DNA of 64,000 nucleotides from contig JARKIF010000003.1 of NCBI GenBank assembly GCA_029378245.1, positions 62,001 to 126,000 of the forward strand. The letters run 5' to 3'. The notes beneath the pieces were generated by a model. The model was given only the letters and a program-made list of their open reading frames with translations. It did no database searches and was not told the DNA's origin. This document shows, in pieces, positions 10,978-22,307 of this stretch; the stretch's first letter is position 1; each line of letters begins with the position of its first letter. This stretch comes from Roridomyces roridus (lineage: Eukaryota; Basidiomycota; Agaricomycetes; Agaricales; Mycenaceae). The translations under genes and the position numbers were made by a program.

Positions 10978-11653
10978 TAGTGTTGCCGCGAGACGGAGAT
11001 ATCTCGACAGCGAGATGAGATGATCTCGTCTCAACCTAAATTTGGCAAGTCGGGATGATCTCGTCTCGGTCTCGTCTCACGTCTCATCACGTCCGGCTGA
11101 TACTGCTCTTGTTGCGGCATCCCACCTTCCATGCTCCCTCCACTCTCAACCTAAACGCACGTCCCAACGCCCCAGGCACGTCGGCTCAGTCTTTTTAAGC
11201 GGCAAAGCTACGGTTGCGCGTAGCGACGCGCAATATTCGGGCCCGCCTAACCTAATTTACAGGGTCCCAACGCCGTGTCGTATTCTCTCTTCCTCCCTTC
11301 ACTCTCCCTCTGTTTTTCAGCAAGCTACCATTATGCAATCCAAGCCCAAAACCCGCGCGCAATGGATTGACATCAAGCAGATGGTGTCGGGTTTATCGAA
11401 GGAGGAGATAGATGAGGCGGGTGGATTGGATGGAATCCGGGAAAGTTTCCGCCCGGTGCTAGCTGAGGAATTGGAGTAGATTTATTGTACATTCACCTAC
11501 ATACACGCCAGACCGAATAAGTATATATAGATTATTGACAGTACTTAGCACATCAATCTTGCGAGACGATTTCACGAGAACGAGACGAGATGACAGCGAG
11601 ACGCCCAAAACGGCATCTCGAGATCATCTTGATCTCGTCTCGCGGCAACACTA
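10978..11653. mobile_element. hAT-type element, GAGACGAG-motif family, 676 bp (nested)
   Basis: Inverted ends TAGTGTTGCCGCGAGACG are perfect for 18 bases. The exact duplication cctggtag lies at 10970-10977 and 11654-11661. The termini are dense in GATCTCGTCTC and GAGACGAGAT words. The interior ~400 bases lack these words and contain a small plus-strand open frame (11334-11479), so it may have picked up host DNA. Confidence 0.88.
11334..11479 (+). CDS. Possible 48-residue microgene inside the nested hAT element
   Basis: From an ATG just after a pyrimidine-rich CAG, the frame gives MQSKPKTRAQWIDIKQMV, ending AEELE. It is charged and acidic at the C-terminus, with one Lys/Arg-rich start and no membrane segment. 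An in-frame extension back to 11042 is open but looks like transposon-end sequence. Downstream is AT-rich with aataag at 11516. I do not recognise a family. It could be a captured exon or chance. Confidence 0.22.
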
Positions 11654-11887
11654 CCTGGTAGGAGCTGGTATGTAACCATTTAAACCGTTTGTTTATCATC
11701 TGTTACCGTTTGCACTGACCCACAAATTAAACGGAAATGAAAACGGTTGAAACCGTTTGCAAACGTTTGCAAACGGAAATGATTGCAGCCCTAGTCGAGA
11801 GCAAGTCGGACGATGTTATGTAATCCAGCAGCATCAATCTCCCACGCCACTCGCTTCTTGCTTCCTGCTCCCAACGATCTTGCCAGC

Positions 11888-13002
11888 ATGTCAGCACCTG
11901 AAGAAATACAAGCCATCATGGAGGATCCAGTCAACATGGTGTCGGGTCCAGTGCGCTGCGATACCTGCGAGAAGACGGCGGCAGAGGCGGGTCTCACCAA
12001 GTTGAGAATCTGTTCTGGGTGCGGCAGCGCGCCGTATTGTTCGGGTGCGTTTTCCGAGATAACTCATAAAGATGAGAGATTCTTACTTGACTGTGAGCAG
12101 TGGAGTGCCAAAAGAAAGATTGGAAGAACCACAAGGCGGATTGGTAAAATCGCTTTTCGTGTCATGCATGCGTACTCTAAGTACGTGCTATTCAGCAAGA
12201 GGGTCACCAGCGGGGAGCTTGCGAGGGAAGGTTTGTCTCAGCCGGTTGGGAATATTGGCGACGGGAATCGTCAAGGCACACGAACAACGTCGGTTTTTCC
12301 TTCGCCACCAATCCCGATCTTGATGAATCCTAGGTGGCAGGTATTACAAGACCTATCGGCCTGGGCTCAAATCCACAACGGGTCCGCGCATCTTGACCTC
12401 CTACTCCTCGCTCTGAAATTCACCTCCACCCAGCGACACTTTGACGGTAACCGCCTGGCAAGCCCTAGGCCTTCTTACCGACATCAACGCCCGCAAATCC
12501 AAAGTTCTCGTCCTCTCCCTCCGGCGCACGCAATCCACCGATCCCAAGACGTACCACACCCTCAAAGAAGCCTGCGTCGTCCCCTTGTCAGAGCTCAAGG
12601 CTATCTTCGCGAACCGCTCGCCGATGAATAGTCCATCGCGAATGCTCAGGGATGACGAGAAGAAGCGGCAGGAGGATGGGGGTATTGGGTCCGTGATGGT
12701 GGTGAGCATAGAGATGGAAGACGATGATCAGAGGCCGGTTATGACGGCTTTGAGCCAGGTTTGTTGTCTTTTTATCCACTTTCGTTTGGTGCTAAATGGG
12801 CCAGATTTCGACAATGACGTTCCAGCCGCTCGGTGTATTCAACGTGCATCAGACGAGTTTATCCAGAGTTGGCCAGGTATGTGATTCGAAGCTTCACTGA
12901 ATCCGCCTCATTTTTGTACAGCTCCCCGAGAGACTCTGGAAAGCCTGCCTGGCTAATTCGCTCCGCGGAGGAGTTTATGCGCCAACCTTTCGCACTTCGT
13001 AA
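11888..13002 (+). CDS. MYND-type zinc-finger protein, 272 residues, intact
   Basis: Seven exons: 11888-12044, 12101-12143, 12196-12230, 12276-12381, 12434-12758, 12805-12876 and 12922-13002. They total 819 bases and keep one frame throughout. Residues ~22-69 form a MYND finger: CDTCEK, CSGCGSAPYCS, VECQKKDW, HKADC, with the last Cys completed over the exon 2/3 junction. MYND fingers bind proline-rich partners in transcriptional or signalling complexes. The rest (VLQDLSAWAQIHNG, AWQALGLLTDINARKSK, LPERLWKACL at the end) is an agaric-specific tail of unknown role shared with the broken paralog on minus. The start at 11888 is chosen because the upstream in-frame Met at 11813 lies ~10 bases beyond the trans­poson duplication. 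Function otherwise unknown. Confidence 0.85.
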
Positions 13003-13513
13003 ATCCATCCAAATCATTCTCCGTGTATTTAGTACAATGCTTGAGGAGCAATTTGAGTCCGACTGCATTACCGGCGTCAAGTTTGAAGGTTGTCTTGTCA
13101 TCAGAGGAGATCGAAGTGGGGATGAAGATCGGGGAGCATGAGGATGGGTTCTTTCGGGACAAGATTGGGTGGTGGAGGACTGCGCATCAGAGAATGTTGC
13201 TAGACCGGTTCAGTTATCGGTCGTAGAAGAACTGAGGATACTCAGAGTCGACACTTGAGATTACTGATAACTACTTGACCAAGGAGGGGAACACACCGTT
13301 TCTGAGGTATTACTCTCTGCTGCAGAGATGTACTAGAAAGTCACCCACTTGTCGCCCACAGGTATTTTGGGGTCGAAGGACATACCGGTCGCCGCTAACG
13401 AGTTTGTCGTATCATAGAATAATAACCTCAGAGAACAAACACCCGACTAAAAATGAACACTAGACTCCACCGAAGAATCCGACTCGACTCGTCCAAAGTT
13501 CTGATATACCATC
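13003..13513. other. Convergent 3' intergenic region
   Basis: Between the stops of the MYND gene (plus) and the NACHT gene (minus). No gene or repeat was recognised. Confidence 0.45.
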
Positions 13514-16143
13514 TCAGTCGGACCTCGCAGCCTGAAGGCGGGCATAGCATTTTTGAACAGTCCTCTTCTGCTGTCTCCAAGAGCTGATGAGCTTGGGCGG
13601 TGCAGAGGGTGCTTTCTAGGGCAAAAAATGAGGACATGTTCTACGAATGGAACACTGGAATACCAGACGTACCCGAATCCACTTCACCAGATCTTCGAAA
13701 TGGCTGAGATTCGCAGGGCCGTATTGGTGGAAATAGAGGTGATATTCCACGTCCAGTTCGAGGCATGAACAAGCTTTCGCAAGGTCAAGATCCTTGAGTG
13801 CATCTGATACCTCGGAATCCAGTTCACTGCAACACAATAGTGAGATCCATGTTCCTCTACTTCAGTTTAGTTATTCATTCCAACGGAAAGAATGAGTAGT
13901 ACTTGCACATTGATTTTGAAGTACTTGTTCGGTTGCAGAACGACATCCTTGAGGCGTCGGATACATTGGAGGGCCGCAAAACGCAGGATTTGTTCGCGAG
14001 GCATGAACAAGGCACCGCATTTATCGGGATCCCCGAGAAATGCTTGAATAGCGCCGAGATGGACTGACTCGGCTCCCATCACCTTTGTCAGTGGCACAAG
14101 CACGTCCCATTTCAGTCCAAGCAAGTCCAACACGTCCAGTCTCCATGCGTCTCGGGGTAGCAAAGTACATAGACGCAAGAAGGAAAGGATATCCGGGTTT
14201 TGAAGATGCTCCGGATGTGATATCAAGGGATAGTCCGTGGTCTGGATCGCCAGAAATGTGAGAACACAATCAGAAAAGCCAAACGAAATCATACAGGACT
14301 GGTCCGCCTGAATGCGCACACAACTTTATGCAAATTGCTCCAAGCTAGAATCAGATCAAGTGGCGGAGGGGAATATGCCTACAACAATCAGCGGCAGAAG
14401 TTGCGAAGAAACCGAGTGCAATTACCTCAAGCCAAGTCCTGATGTATAGGGCCTTTTCGCCTGCGTCGCAGTGGCTATATACCGCATTCTGAAAATCAAC
14501 ATTCCCAAAAGCAGGGAATAACTTGTCGAATGGACGGAAGCTCGGAAAGCATTCCAGAAAAGTGAATGTCACAGACCTGTTTTGAACGATGGATGATTAC
14601 ACTTTTCGGGTTCACTAATCTCCATCAATGACTCACCGAAAGTGGTAGGGCTCCAATGATCCAGATGAGAGTGAACGAACTATATCGTGCACCAGGGTGC
14701 TCTGTGGGTCTTCCCCAGAAACACAGAAAGAGGATGAACGGTGTGGATCCACCAAGAAGTCGCCGAACGAGGCATGCAACCATTGAACCGGTAAGTTCCC
14801 TGTTAATGTGGTGCGGATTGTCTTCTGCTGTACATGGACCAGAGCATTTAGACCGCGCAAGATTGCACGAGATGTTCCCAGTCGCATTTGGAATATGCTG
14901 TCGATTACTTCGGGGTCTAAACCTCTTGTATTCACAATCGCATGCAAGACTCGGAGGAGTGTCGGCTTGTTGGGGATGGCGGACAGGATTTGAATATACA
15001 AGTCGTCGAGAGGAGTTAGACTGCCGGGATCCAGACTGAGAACCGCGTCGAGTCGTTCTGCGGGATGCGAATATTCGTCGTCGACGTATCGAACAACCGT
15101 GGAAGCGTAGATGAATGTCCCAGACGACGTTTCGAGAAGATGTTGAATCACATTTTCTGCGGGCCAGTTGCCTTCCAGCTGGATCCCGCGAGCGGTGTGA
15201 ATCTTATGGATTCGCGAGAATTCATCCATAAGATATTGGCGAATATCGGCATACGCAGACTTGTCCGGTTGTATCTTGAGGCCCTGACATACGTCCGAAT
15301 TCTCTGGAGCCTCCAAGACCTCGCGGAGATGAGGCTCGGAGCGGCTGCAGACGAGGATATGGAGGGGTGCATCGCCAGAACGCAAGATGTCGATAAGCAC
15401 ACGTATGAGCATGGTTTGCGTACTGCGGTCTTCGCACTCATCCAATCCATCGAGGACAAGGATGGGCCGGTGCTTGAACGCCGGCGCGTGTCTAAACGGC
15501 TGGATTATGAGCTTCTCTAGCTGGTAATGCATCGCCTTCCCGGGGACCAGTCTGTCCGTGTCGAGTGAGCGCTGTATTATGGGGCCAAGTTGGGGGAATG
15601 CGACGGTGAGCTGATACGCCAGAGTGGGAAGCACACTCTTCCAGTTGCCGCGGCTGGCGCTTCCCCGCTTGAAGAAGAAGGAGCCGCCCAGTTGACGGCG
15701 GTCATGGCAGCTCGCGGCAAACTTTTGGGCGATGGCTGACTTGCCGATACCAGCACAGCCGTGAAGCCAAAGTATCCGGCTGTCGCTGGGCTGTTCAGAA
15801 GACCATTTATCCAACTGATCCAAGATCGCCACGCGGGTGCCTGGATGACAGGAGGAATGCAGACTCGGGCGCTCAGCCGAGTCATGCATTGCGTCTGGAG
15901 ACACGGCACGAAACAAGATGTCCAGGCCTTGTCCGAGTTTGAGCGCAGTTTGAGATTCGAGGCATTGGGTATCGACGTACTGGTTTCCCCGATGTTGGTT
16001 GTATGAGAAACATTCAAGCTTCCTGCCACATTGTTGAAGGTGCTATTCTGGAACTGAACGGGCCGATCCCCTTCGACGAGCACAACGTTGCCCATGCTCT
16101 CAGTTTGAAGGCGAACTGAACGATCCCCGTCGATGTGCAGCAT
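13514..16143 (-). CDS. NACHT-domain NTPase (NLR-like), ~747 residues
   Basis: Six exons on minus: 15981-16143, 14637-15927, 14426-14576, 13925-14307, 13673-13826 and 13514-13615, totalling 2244 bases in one frame. The N-terminus (MLHIDGDRS, FNNVAGSLNVSH) is the short leader seen before many agaric NACHT proteins. Then come CHPGTRVAILDQLDKW, the Walker A motif GCAGIGKS, the Walker B-like RPILVLDGLDECED and the sensor-like ILVCSRSEPHLREVL. This is a STAND/NACHT ATPase that oligomerises on sensing a signal; fungal members act in non-self recognition and programmed cell death. No TPR, ankyrin or WD repeats could be recognised after residue ~480, only a helical tail. The 53-base first intron has an AAG acceptor, and exon 3-5 borders are my inference. 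Confidence 0.85.
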
Positions 16144-18777
16144 GGTGAGTGGTGGAGGTAAGAGAGAAAGGGACCGTGCGGAAATACCACACTGCCTTGT
16201 ACTGCTCCGGTGCGAACATACATCCGCGACTCGCCCTGTCCATGTCAGGAGCAGCTTGGCAGGGTAGATGGCGCCAAGAGACTAGGCACAGTCACAGAAA
16301 ACACATCATGACCGCAGGCTTGAGATTGATGCGCCGCAGCGCCGATGGCCAGCCCGCCAATTCGCCGCGAGGAGATCGAGGCGGAGACAAGGCGGAGAGC
16401 AGGAGACTCAGTGGCGGAACGGATTGCATAAACGCGTCGGTACGCGCCTCGCGTCCGCCACAATCCTGGGACCTGTGCACGACTCGGGCAGTCATGCCTC
16501 ATGTGGAATGTAGCAGAAGATTTTCGCTGCTTTAGCTCGCTGCATCAATATGATCAGAACCGTGTATTATATCGTTGGGCAAACGTATAGTATTATCAAG
16601 ACAACAATGGAAAGTGTAATTGTGAATGTCCGGGGATGGCGGTAGGTATCTGGACTGGCAGTATCGCCGAGAAGAAGGGGAGAGCAGAATCAAGACGTTG
16701 GGAGGACGCCATTGTAGCACTCTGGGTGAAAGTGAAAAGAAAGGCGAGGAAGTAGAGGCAGGCCCCAGAGTGTAGCTCGATGACTCGAACGGCGATCGTG
16801 AGGCCCAAGCCGAATGGAATACCGCAGTCACGTCTGGCCGCAATTCACATACACCGAGAGGCACGGATTGTGGCGCTCGGTGGTGTAGATGCGGCTACCA
16901 AAGCCCGCGCGACGAGCCCGTGAGTGATAGTCAGGCGCTTGCGCTCGACGGATTCGGGTCGGAGAAGGGCTGATGGAGTGATGGAGTAGAAAGCGTGGAC
17001 TGCCCCGACTCGTGGGACCAGCCAAAGCCGCCGCCGCCGCCGCCGCCGCCGGTGTTCGGATAAGAGCCACCCGGACTGCGAGAATATGAGGGAAGCGGGG
17101 CCATGAGGGAGTTTGGCGGGGGTGAGGGATATCCTGCCCGGAGGCGGGATGAGAAAGTGGCTTAGTAGGGGTCCTAGGCAAATCCTATGGATGACGAGAG
17201 CTGGGGGTTGCTGGAGGAGCGTTGGGAAAGCTTCCGCCGCTAGGGGAGAAAGAGTATTGGACTGCTCCGGCTGGAAAGGAATATGGCGCCCGGGTGGCGG
17301 GGAGTCCAGTGAGAGCGCGGCAAGGAGAGGAGGGTATGTCCTCAGGTGGAGATCGACAGCTGTAGGGGTTCCTGTGAGATATATTCAGCATCGCCATAAC
17401 AAACGATAGGGAGGAGGGAGGAATGAAGATGTGTGAAAAAGTGCCTGTGTCGTATACCAACATCTGGCAAGACATCCCCGAGGAACAAGGAGACACGGAT
17501 GCCGGGGGGAGGAGGCTAGACATCCAATGCAGCGCCTCCCCTGTGTCTCGGGCCCCACAATCGAAAGACGAAGAAGTTTAGATATAAAGAGTGTCGGCAG
17601 TCGGTAGCACAGCCACTTGATCTCCGTCAGTCAGAGAAATATGAGAAAGCAGACGAGAACGACGCCGCTAGCTCCAGGCTCCAGTGGCCAATAGGAAACC
17701 AAAACAAAAGACTCACCCCGTGAAAGGATTTGGCACGCCCCCAAGGGAATGCGCCCCGTGGCGTGCAATGCAGCGCGTTCTGCGTTGTGGACCCCGGTCG
17801 TGACGTCCGTTGGGTGGGCAGTCGGGCATTTTCGGTAGAGGAACGGCACTCTGGTAATACCACCTGCTCTTCATGAGACGCGATTCGATTCGGAAGAAGA
17901 TAAAGTATTGCTCACCGGATAGGCGTCCGTGCCTTCACTTGCGATGCCGCGAAAGGACACCCCGAAAGGAATGCACCCTGTGCAGGGCCCGTGTATTCCA
18001 GGCAAACGGCAGGTCCCGAGTCCAGGAGAAAGCGCCAGGCCCTGTGCTTTCAGAATCATAAAACGCTGGATTCGAAAGACGGCTCTACTCACCAAGACTG
18101 CTAATCAACGTCAACGAGCGAGAGTGTGTGGGGGTGGTCGCTGCCAGCTCTGAGGATTGCCTTGGTTGCTTTGGCGGACGAGACGATCGCATCGTACATG
18201 GAAGGGGCGGGCATTGTAGATGGTGGGTACGCAGCTTATCTGCCCTCAGTAGCTCTGGTGGTCCTAGGTGAGCACCGGTGAGCGAGGTCGGAGCATACGA
18301 ATCCGACTCACAGATTTAGAGCGACGAGGACGAGATCTGGAACAAGTGTACCGTTGCCAATGGAGGGAACGAGGATAGATTCGAGGTGCTAACTTTGGCC
18401 CGAGGACGTGGTGGTGGCGGATCAGAAGGCGGTGTAAACAGCTGCCACCACCATTCACGACGTCGACGTCGACGCCGCCCTGACCACTCTTCCTCCTCTT
18501 CCTCCCTGCCTCCAGTTGTCACCGTCCGCCAAGAGCTATCGGTACAAGGTCAGACTCTTTCCTTTCCGACGACGCAGTGCTCGGATTGACCTGTGGCGAC
18601 CATCTCCCAGAAATAGAAAAGTCACACCGCTCCTGGATGCCAGTCTGAAAGGAACGAAAGCACCGAGCTGGGAAAAAACTGGACGTGAAGAGGGCAGCAG
18701 TCAACGTGTGTCTCATCGGCTATCTCCTAATTGAATTTTTCCCGCTCATCAATGCCCGCAGCTTTTTCACCCTTCTC
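16144..18777. other. 2.6 kb with low-complexity frames, no resolved gene
   Basis: On minus, 16980-17520 has Pro/Ser/Gly-rich frames (for example YPSPPPNSLMAPLPSYSRSP followed by a run of eight Gly from a CCG/GGC repeat at 17029-17052, ending SSASA). That could be the low-complexity tail of a gene whose exons continue toward 18100. Minus frames at 17627-18095 also look protein-like, with donor-like GTGAGT at their ends. I could not join them or recognise a domain. Confidence 0.35.
17029..17052. repeat. CCG trinucleotide repeat
   Basis: Eight CCG units. They encode poly-Gly on the minus frame or poly-Ala in another frame. Confidence 0.85.
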
Positions 18778-20456
18778 ATGACATTGAGCCTATGGCGCGC
18801 TGTCCACCGTCTGGTGCCCAGCCATGGAAATGGATTGAATGCAGACGAATACGAGCTGCTCCCCGACGCATCCCACCGGGACCACGACTCGAGACCACGA
18901 GGCCGGCGACGACACTGGCTGTACTACACCTGCGTGCGATTCTGCTCTGTCCGACGGCTCCTCCTCCTTATCCTCCTCGTACCCATCCTCCTCGTGGTTG
19001 GCGTGCTTCTGAGCGGCGTGCCTCCCACCTACTCGGACATCCGCGCCTACGAGGCCAAGCTACCCCAGCACAATCTCACCGCGCTCTCTGTGGACCGCGA
19101 CCCGCCATTATATCTTAGATTCCCGGGGCATCTGTGGGGACATGGCCTGAACAATGTGTTGCAGGAAGCGTGCGTCTTGTGCTCCGTTCATGTCAATTGA
19201 AGTCTGACGCATTATGCAGTATCGTCATGGGCTACCTGGCCCATCTTTCCGGTCGTGTGTACGTCTTCGAGGACTACACGTGGTCCCATCTACCAACGCC
19301 CTACACCGTCTACGATTTCGCTCTGCGATCCAGTCGTATTCCACTCAGTGCATTCGTAGCGGGTCCTTTGGCCGGTGGTCCGCTTCCCCATCCTCACCAG
19401 AACGATGTAGACAAGCGGTCCGTGAATGCCGCCTTCTTTGAGAAGGCGTGCCCACGGAGCGCCATCCACACCGTGTCTTCCGTGGGCGCCCCTACCGAGG
19501 CCGAGGGTAGCGAGCTGCTGGATTGGTGGGTGGACCGCCTGACCGGCGTCCGTGGACTCCGCTGCGTCGAAGTAGACTCGTCAGAGCAGCCCGTCTTTGA
19601 CCGTTTGTGCGTGCCCGCCCTCCTTTTGCTTTTACTTTCTAACCTCCTCTGCAGCCTATTCGGCTCTCCACGGCTCCTCTCCCTCCTCCCAGGACTCAAC
19701 GCGTCCCCGATCCTTGGTGCCTTTGCCTGGTCACCACTCGTCCACAGCGCCGTCGCTCGCAACTTTGCCGTCCTCCGCCCACCAGACCCCGCGGCCCTCT
19801 ACCCACCCTCACGGCCCCTAGCCCTCGCCAGCTCACCCTCCATCGACACAGACGCAACCCATACCCTCGCAGGCCTCGTCGCCGTGCACCTCCGACGTGG
19901 AGACTACAAACGCCACTGCCCCCGCCTAGCCTCATGGGGCTCAGAATACATGGGCGTAAACACCCACCCCTCGCTTCCCGACCGCTTCACATCACTCCCC
20001 TCCCCAAACGCAACGACAGAAGAGACCAAGGCGCATTACCTCCAGCATTGTCTACCGACGCCTGCACAGCTTGCTGCAAGATTGCATACCGTGCGCGCAG
20101 AGCACGCTGCGAGGCATCCAGATCGCGCGCCCCTCTCGCGGGTCTACGTGCTGACGAATGCGTGGGGGTGGTTTGTCGATAGTGTGAGGAGGGAGCTCGT
20201 CAAGGATGGGTGGACGGAGGTTTGGGGGAGTGGAGATATCGTGTTGGATGCGGCGCAGGCTGGTGTGGGTATGGCTGTGGATATGCGCATTGGGGAGGGG
20301 GCCGAGGTGTTTTTGGGCAATGGGGTGAGTGTCTTTCTTCCCTTTTCCAAGTGGCCGTGGCTGATGAGATGGGAATAGTTTTCTAGCCTGTCGAGTAACA
20401 TCGTGATGCTGCGACTAGCGCGTGGCCTCGAGCCTGCTAGTAACCGGTTCCTGTGA
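18778..20456 (+). CDS. Fucosyltransferase-like type II membrane protein, 508 residues
   Basis: Four exons, 18778-19169, 19220-19606, 19655-20324 and 20379-20456, total 1527 bases in frame. A cytoplasmic basic N-terminus is followed by one membrane segment (LLLLILLVPILLVVGVLL, residues ~65-85) and a lumenal domain, the layout of a Golgi glycosyltransferase. Key blocks are LRFPGHLWGHGLNNVLQEA, VYVFEDYTW, VAVHLRRGDYKRHC and, at the end, VDMRIGEGAEVFLGNG then NIVMLRLARG. HLRRGD is the donor-binding motif of the GDP-fucose transferase fold, and the family is widespread in basidiomycetes. Substrate is unknown. The third intron is read through without a stop, so a retained-intron isoform is possible up to its own TAG at 20376-20378. 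The start could also be an upstream in-frame ATG at 18685. Confidence 0.8.
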
Positions 20457-20583
20457 GGCTTTGTTACTTGTACATACACCAAAAAACACCTAATGCTTTC
20501 GTCTGTCATCTATTGCGGGTTCTGCTGCTGCTACTTACATGTATAATTAGAGTAATACGAGTTGTCGCATCGCTGTCTATAAG

Positions 20584-21060
20584 TTATCTGGATTGGTCTC
20601 GAGGAGGGTGGCATCGCGGGAGGGATGTTTGTAGCGGTTTGTCTTTTGATGGCATTCCTTTGTTTTCTTTCTCAAGACTTGAATGGGCGGTATTCAAGTG
20701 GTCTGTAGCTGCGGCTGCCTCTGCCGTCTCATCATCGTCACTCAGGCTGCTGCTGTTGTTTGTGTCGCTCGCCGGTCCTTCTCTCTCAGGCGGCTCGTCT
20801 TGCCGGGCGAGAGAGTCTTGTTTAGTTTTAGGCAAGGGTCAAGTTCTTCGTCGTAGCAGCGACGAGCGTCTCCCTGGGCGCTTTCTTGAGATAGGCAGAC
20901 TGCCCCTCACCGAAGACGTCTACGGTCTCCCCCTCACTCCTGCATCCGAGTCGTCGATGGATTCCGGACCCCCGCCTGCCAGTGAGCTTCGGTCGTATTC
21001 ATCCTTGTCGCCGGGCTTGGTCCACCGCTGACTCCTTCTCGCGCTCCGCAAGCTCTCACT
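20584..21060 (-). other. Possible exon(s) of an unidentified minus-strand gene
   Basis: Minus frames give acidic, low-complexity peptide (ASDTNNSSSLSDDDETAEAA, 20584-20835) and, upstream in another frame, LLADDQGLEAVASESLRSAR with DDSDAG. Composition suggests a disordered protein tail convergent with the gene ending at 20456, but no domain or splice model supports it. Confidence 0.25.
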
Positions 21061-22307
21061 GGCAACAGCTTCAAGACCTTGGTCGTCCGCTAGTAAGTAC
21101 GCTGTGGAGCTTCAGTCCAGACTGGAGAGGGTGGTGCCCCTGGGATTGATGTTAATGAGCTTTTCCACCCGACAACTTCGATGGAGGATGTACCCGCCGT
21201 TTCAATATCAACGACTAATTTGGGGACAGATGCAGAAACTCGAGTCTGCATGAGTGCCAAGGAGCGATATCATTGCATCGGTTTAGAACGCGTTCAGAAA
21301 GTCACTGAAAACGCGTCTCGTACAGTTGGCTCGGTGGATATTCACGCGAGTCTCGCGCCTAAACCTTGATTTAACATGAGTTGCAATAGGGCTCTGGATA
21401 TATACACATTTCTGTCAGTTTCTGTCAGCTGTCTGCGAAATGATAAATCTGCCGCCCGAAAAGAATTCAAGGCCTAGTACACTAGTTTGTACTCTAGGCC
21501 ATTTGGAATGCCTCAAGGTTACGATATGTACCCACTTCGAAGGAGTGAATTGAATTTTGGCCAGTATAGGTCAGGGTAAGGTTGAAGTTGCTTGACTCGA
21601 ACTTGAAGGGTGCAATACCGAACTCAACTCAAGCTGGATTCGGGTCATTTTTGAGATCTCCGATGCGGTTTCTTGCAGTATAATATATAACCCCAGCTCA
21701 AACGAAGCATACGGACTCCAACTGTCAGGGAGAGTACAAACTTCGAAGGCGTTCTGAGCCGCGCTTGGGCCCGATTCGCGAAATCTCCCAAATACGTGTT
21801 TCGAGTCGTTTGGAAACTTCCAATATCGAAGATGTTATTCAGATATTCACAATCCCAGCAGGATACATCGCCATGTTGAGTCGTTACTTCCTAGTAAGGG
21901 CGCCGGCAACAACCCGGCGTATGAGTGAATGTTATTCGCTTTCAGTGTCCTCTCAGGCGCTGATTTTTTTTAGTCCAGATGCCTGATATGAGATACACAT
22001 GTGGTACTGCGAGAGACCTCAGTCTGTGCGCGCCGACTGTTCAGTGTTAGCTCAATTCAGTGTGAATAAATTTCACGATGCTCTACAGGGCTAGACTCGA
22101 ACCACAAATGACCGAGGTAGGCGGTCTGGGAAATATCGGTTACCTCCTTTCGCTCGACCTGTTCATTGTGTTGTAGTACTCACCATTTCCTTCCACGGCA
22201 ACAGCAAAGCAGGCATGGTAATAATCGCATCTATTATCCGTTTCCGTTTTTTCGAGGGAGGCTCTTCAGATGCCGGCAGAACCGTGTAGAAACGAAAATC
22301 TATGGTA
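21061..22307. other. Intergenic, tRNA-like fragment only
   Basis: No gene was recognised. On minus at ~22085-22160 a B-box-like word (ggttcgagtct) follows a tRNA-length stretch, but the T-stem does not pair, so this is at most a tRNA-derived repeat remnant. Confidence 0.35.

Larger units (their letters stand above)
10574..11793. mobile_element. hAT-type element, AAACGTTTGC-motif family, 1220 bp (outer)
   Basis: Left end TAAGGCTGAAACC, right end (inverted) TAGGGCTGCAATC. The exact 8-base duplication gtcgagag flanks it at 10566-10573 and 11794-11801. Both ends are filled with GTTTGCAAACG, AAACCGTTT and CGTTTCCGTTTGC words. A second hAT element (10978-11653) is inserted in it; without that insertion and one duplication it would be ~536 bp. 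It separates the divergent MYND genes and probably carries or displaces part of their promoters. Confidence 0.88.

Noticed and set aside
11042..11333. Upstream part of the open frame 11042-11479 as protein
   Set aside because: It reads through transposon-end sequence and has low-complexity Ser-rich composition; only 11334-11479 was kept, with low confidence.
14289..14425. NACHT exon 4 starting at the earlier acceptor (~14381) with a stop at 14289
   Set aside because: Using the acceptor before 14307 gives a long in-frame continuation, and the total coding length is then a multiple of three.
20453..21031. 192-codon plus-strand frame after the fucosyltransferase-like gene
   Set aside because: It starts at the 3' end of that gene and is Ser/Leu-rich without motifs; probably the untranslated region or the complement of a minus gene.
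22085..22160. tRNA gene on minus
   Set aside because: A B-box-like word is present but the T-stem and acceptor stem do not pair; at most a tRNA-derived remnant.
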